From Methanobacteriota archaeon (lineage in GTDB: Archaea; Thermoplasmatota; Thermoplasmata; UBA10834), in assembly GCA_020347565.1 (NCBI GenBank), contig CP070732.1, forward strand, positions 960,847 through 1,024,846: 64,000 nt of DNA. Direction: 5' to 3'. Each line of letters starts with the position of its first letter. Position 1 is the stretch's first letter. The notes beneath the pieces are model-generated. The model made no database searches, had not been told where the DNA came from, and worked only from the letters and a program-made list of their open reading frames with translations. Shown one piece after another: positions 60,907-64,000 of this stretch. Made by a program: the position numbers and the translations under genes.

Positions 60907-62547
60907 GTGATCACCATTCCGACGAGGCTGAGCAAGGTCCTGCAGAGGAACCCGCACCTCAGCCTATACCTCCAGAAATACGCTCAAGAGACTAAGGAGA
61001 CGCCGAAGTTCATGGACGCCCTCTCTAAGGACATCGGAAAGGAGAGTGAGGTCAACGTTGTGTATCCTGTGGGTGATCCCATTTTCATCCACCTGCACGG
61101 GTCGAAGGACGAGGGACAGCACTACGACGTCATTGAGCCACTCATGGAAGAGGAAGTCGAGGATAGCTACAAGCAGATCGTCGAGAAGATATTCCTGCTA
61201 TCGGGAAAGGAGAGGGTGCACGTGACCGACGAGGAGTTCAACGAGGTACTGGACCGGCTCCTCGAGGACATCGTCGTGGTCTCCGACAGAGGGGGCCCCT
61301 CCAAGCTCGTCCAGCTCATCAAACCAAGTTCGAAGATATTCATGGGCCACGAGGATTATGAGATCGTCAAGTACTATGTGAAGAGGGACATACTGCAGAA
61401 CGGCATACTCGAGCCGGTGCTTCGCGATCCATACATAGAGGATATACACTGCGTTGGCGCTCGAGAGATCAACCTCTACCACAAGATTCTGGGCATGGTG
61501 GAGACGAACATACAGTTTGGTGACGTCGAGAGGCTCGACAGGTATACGAAGAGCATGAGCGACAGGATGGGAAGACCGGCATCTATCTCCAGACCCATCA
61601 TCGACGGCGCACTTCCTGACGGTTCACGTATCAACATAATCTACGCGGACGATGTGAGCGTCAGTGGGCCGACCTTCACCATCAGGAAGTTCTCGACAGA
61701 GCCCCTGAGCGCCGCCCAGCTGGCCGGCTGGAAGACCATATCGCCTCAGGAAGCCGCCTACCTCTGGCTCTGCCTCGAGAACGGCATGAGCGTCTTTGTC
61801 TGCGGTGAGACGGCGTCAGGAAAGACGACTCTGCTCAACGCGATATTCCCATTCATCCGATACGACCAGAAAATCTTCTCGGCGGAGGACACGCTCGAGG
61901 TGCAGCCGCCGCATTCGGTATGGCAGCAGCTATCCACGAGGGAGTTCGGGCCTGAGGAGAGCAAAGTCGACACCTTCGCGCTTCTGAGGTCAGGTCTGAG
62001 GTCGAGACCGAACTACATCGTCGTGGGCGAGATAAGGGGGAAGGAGGGGAATGTGGCCTTCCAGGCCATGCAGACGGGCATTCCCGTCATGGCGACCTTC
62101 CACGCGGCGTCAATCAAGAGAATGATCCAGAGGTTCACGGGATCGCCGATCAACGTGCCCGTGACGAGCATGGACAACCTCAACGTGGCAGTGTTCCTGG
62201 CTGGCGTCTACAGGGACGGCAAGCTGATAAGGCGTGCGCTTTCCATCGAGGAAATCCTCGGCTACAGCGAGTCCATGGGGGGCGTGATGACGAGGGCCGT
62301 CTTCGTCTGGAACCCGGTGAATGACCAACACCTCTTCCGCGGTATGAACAACTCGTACATACTCGAGGAGAGGATCGCCGTGAAGCGCGGCTACAAGGAC
62401 AAGCGGGACATCTACAAGGAGCTTGCCCTCAGGGCGAGGATCATCGACAAGATGATCGAGATGAACATGACCAACTACAAGACGGTAAACGACATATTGA
62501 GGGCATTCCAGAAGGAAGGCGTCTCCGGCCTGCCGTTCACGGTATGA
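60907..62547 (+). CDS. arlI: ArlI, archaellum assembly and rotation ATPase (copy 1)
   Basis: A 546-residue secretion-type hexameric ATPase that both assembles and turns the archaellum. Visible motifs: LRDPYIEDIHCVGAREI, GRPASISRPIIDGALPDGSR, Walker A CGETASGKTTLLNA, the Asp box AEDTLEVQPPHSVWQQ, Walker B YIVVGEIRGKEG and His box MATFHAAS. GTG 60907 follows the arlH stop by one base, with GGTGTGA upstream. A closely related second copy follows. Confidence 0.93.
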   Translation: MITIPTRLSKVLQRNPHLSLYLQKYAQETKETPKFMDALSKDIGKESEVNVVYPVGDPIFIHLHGSKDEGQHYDVIEPLMEEEVEDSYKQIVEKIFLLSGKERVHVTDEEFNEVLDRLLEDIVVVSDRGGPSKLVQLIKPSSKIFMGHEDYEIVKYYVKRDILQNGILEPVLRDPYIEDIHCVGAREINLYHKILGMVETNIQFGDVERLDRYTKSMSDRMGRPASISRPIIDGALPDGSRINIIYADDVSVSGPTFTIRKFSTEPLSAAQLAGWKTISPQEAAYLWLCLENGMSVFVCGETASGKTTLLNAIFPFIRYDQKIFSAEDTLEVQPPHSVWQQLSTREFGPEESKVDTFALLRSGLRSRPNYIVVGEIRGKEGNVAFQAMQTGIPVMATFHAASIKRMIQRFTGSPINVPVTSMDNLNVAVFLAGVYRDGKLIRRALSIEEILGYSESMGGVMTRAVFVWNPVNDQHLFRGMNNSYILEERIAVKRGYKDKRDIYKELALRARIIDKMIEMNMTNYKTVNDILRAFQKEGVSGLPFTV

Positions 62548-62747
62548 GGGAGCGATTGCTCGTCGTTCTACGCGCACTTCGTGTCGCTGATAGTCAGGGG
62601 TGAGAATTGACCGACAACGCTTATAACGGTCAGCCCCGGATTTCAATATGAGGCCACCGAGCACAGGCTCCGCAGATCGCCTTCCAGCGGCACGACAAAC
62701 CAGACCTGGAAAGGTGATGCTGCCCGCGCCTCAGGGATGGGCGAGAG
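62548..62747. promoter_or_regulatory. Promoter region of the second arlI
   Basis: A 200-base spacer. CGCTTATAACG at 62617-62627 is a good TATA, giving a leader of about 100 bases with GGATGGGCGAGAG before ATG 62748. Copy 2 can therefore be expressed independently of the main operon. Confidence 0.6.
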
Positions 62748-64000
62748 ATGCCGGGGTACGATGCGGGTTTGAAGAAGGCAGTGCGCAACAACCCGCACCT
62801 AATGGAATACGTTCAGGACTTCGTGGGGGAGCACAGAACCTACCCCGAATTCCGATCCGAGCTCGAAAGGGAGCTGGGCGACGAAGACATCGTCAACGTC
62901 ATCTACCCGCTTGGTGACCCTCTCTTCGTGCACATATTCTCCACCAAGAGCATCCCGATAAGCTATACCTCGGTTCAGCCACCGCTGAAAGGGAGGGTCC
63001 AGGAGAAGTTCAACAAGATAATCCAGCAAGTCTATAACAAGGCCGTCTACAAAGCACCGCACAAGTCGGCGAAAGAGTTCGAAGAGAGCCTGGTCAAGCT
63101 CATCGAGGAGTCTACCACGGCCGCAGAGGAGGGCGAGGAGGACGGAAAGAACCTGTTCGGAGACCTATTCGCAGAGCCGAGGATTCGCGTGACCGCAAGG
63201 GAGCTGGACCTTGTGAAATATCACGCCGTGCAAAACATCATACTAAGCGGTCCGCTCCAACCCCTGCTCCGAGATCCGTACATCGAGGATATCCATTGCA
63301 TCGGCCACGACAACGTTTCCATAGTCCACAAGATCTTCCAGTCGATGCCGACGAACATCCGCTTCGATTCCATGGAAGAGCTGGACAACTACGTCAGGGC
63401 CCTCAGCGAGAGGATAGGCAGGCCCGCTTCCATGGCCCGTCCCATCGTCGATGGCACACTGGAGGACGGTTCGAGGATAAGCCTTGTCTACGCGGACGAC
63501 GTGAGCGTCCGGGGCCCTAGCTTCTCGATACGCAAGTTCTCCGAGGAGCCAATAAGCATAACGCAGCTGATCAAATGGAATTCCATAAGCTCCCAAGAAT
63601 CAGCCTACATATGGCTCTGCCTCGAGGAGGGTATGAGCATATTCTTCTGCGGTGAGACCGCGTCGGGGAAGACGACGACGATGGGCGCCGTACTGCCATT
63701 CATCAAGTACGACAGCAAGGTGTACACAGCCGAGGACACAATTGAGATGCAGGTGCCACACAGCGTTTGGCAACGGCTCGCCACGAGGGATTTCGGACCC
63801 CAGGAGAGCCGCGTCGACACCTTCGCACTGCTCAAGGCAGCTCTGAGGTCGCGCCCGAACTACATCATTGTGGGCGAGATCAGAGGCATCGAAGGGAGCG
63901 TAGCCTTCCAGGCGATGCAGACCGGACATCCCGTACTCTCGACGTTCCACGCTGCATCCACGAGAAAGCTCATACAGAGGTTCACCAGCGATCCGATAAA
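62748..64000 (+). CDS. Second ArlI-like ATPase, 3' end cut by window
   Basis: About 417 codons are visible, beginning MPGYDAGLKKAVRNNPHLME. It aligns to copy 1 throughout: LRDPYIEDIHCIGHDNVSIV, GRPASMARPIVDGTLEDGSR, Walker A CGETASGKTTTMGA, Asp box AEDTIEMQVPHSVWQR, Walker B YIIVGEIRGIEG, His box LSTFHAAS. The main difference is a longer acidic linker (STTAAEEGEEDGKNLFGDLF). With its own promoter it may serve a second filament, such as an adhesive pilus, or alternate with copy 1. The matching arlJ must lie beyond the window. Confidence 0.88.
   Translation, partial: MPGYDAGLKKAVRNNPHLMEYVQDFVGEHRTYPEFRSELERELGDEDIVNVIYPLGDPLFVHIFSTKSIPISYTSVQPPLKGRVQEKFNKIIQQVYNKAVYKAPHKSAKEFEESLVKLIEESTTAAEEGEEDGKNLFGDLFAEPRIRVTARELDLVKYHAVQNIILSGPLQPLLRDPYIEDIHCIGHDNVSIVHKIFQSMPTNIRFDSMEELDNYVRALSERIGRPASMARPIVDGTLEDGSRISLVYADDVSVRGPSFSIRKFSEEPISITQLIKWNSISSQESAYIWLCLEEGMSIFFCGETASGKTTTMGAVLPFIKYDSKVYTAEDTIEMQVPHSVWQRLATRDFGPQESRVDTFALLKAALRSRPNYIIVGEIRGIEGSVAFQAMQTGHPVLSTFHAASTRKLIQRFTSDPI

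Noticed and set aside
1-64000. CRISPR arrays, insertion sequences, prophage genes.
   Set aside because: No regularly spaced repeats, transposases or phage structural genes were seen in any part.

Overview
This is a high-GC archaeal segment. It encodes archaeal aRF1, ribosomal protein eS1 (S3Ae), PurP, an archaeal UMP kinase, DtdA, Get3/ArsA and an archaellum (arl) locus. It also has two intron-containing tRNAs, TATA-box promoters with short or absent leaders, and many GTG/TTG starts with GGTGA/GGAGG ribosome binding sites. The gene mix (MutS-MutL, an MttB-family protein, HdrBC, AOR, Ras-like GTPase with V4R and roadblock proteins, and an arl order of B-CDE-F-G-H-I) best fits a member of Thermoplasmatota or a nearby euryarchaeal lineage. 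That placement is inference: no marker phylogeny could be run.

Layout. 1-8.6 kb: a cut-off zinc-ribbon gene, an MFS transporter with a MetE-like methyltransferase, then DtdA, UMP kinase, aRF1, ArgS and a lipoate ligase. 8.6-25 kb: a PKD/CARDB surface protein, PurP, a GNAT protein, an MttB homologue without pyrrolysine, a MutS-MutL operon, RNase HI, a BNR-like surface protein and a creatinase-like M24 protein. 25-39.6 kb: tRNA-Gln, Adk, a GlcD-type oxidase, a PUA/PAPS-reductase/ferredoxin fusion, a PrsW-like membrane protein, an operon of small GTPase, V4R-DUF835 and zinc-ribbon/winged-helix proteins, a TetR-ABC exporter operon, HdrC-HdrB and an M20 peptidase. 39.6-50.2 kb: eS1, tRNA-Met, Get3, a ferredoxin-AOR pair, a V4R-roadblock pair, AMMECR1, dihydroorotase, a YkgJ-type cysteine-cluster protein, an AIM24 protein and an Lrp regulator.

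50.2 kb to the end is the most unusual part. It starts with a coiled-coil protein of unknown function and two divergent paralogous winged-helix regulators. The archaellum locus follows: archaellin 1, a stand-alone ArlD/E, a 572-aa archaellin carrying three FN3-like domains between its N-terminal helix and its C-terminal beta domain, archaellin 3, ArlCDE, an ArlF with a six-bladed beta-propeller inserted before its last strand, ArlG, ArlH, ArlI, and a second ArlI paralogue with its own promoter that runs off the window.

The three archaellin genes have long structured leaders sharing a 17-bp core. Two of the copies extend to a perfect 27-bp inverted repeat flanking the FN3 archaellin gene. This makes the leader RNAs complementary to each other, and also makes the 2-kb segment a formal candidate for DNA inversion. 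I consider this decorated archaellum with its shared leader element the best candidate for an undescribed system.
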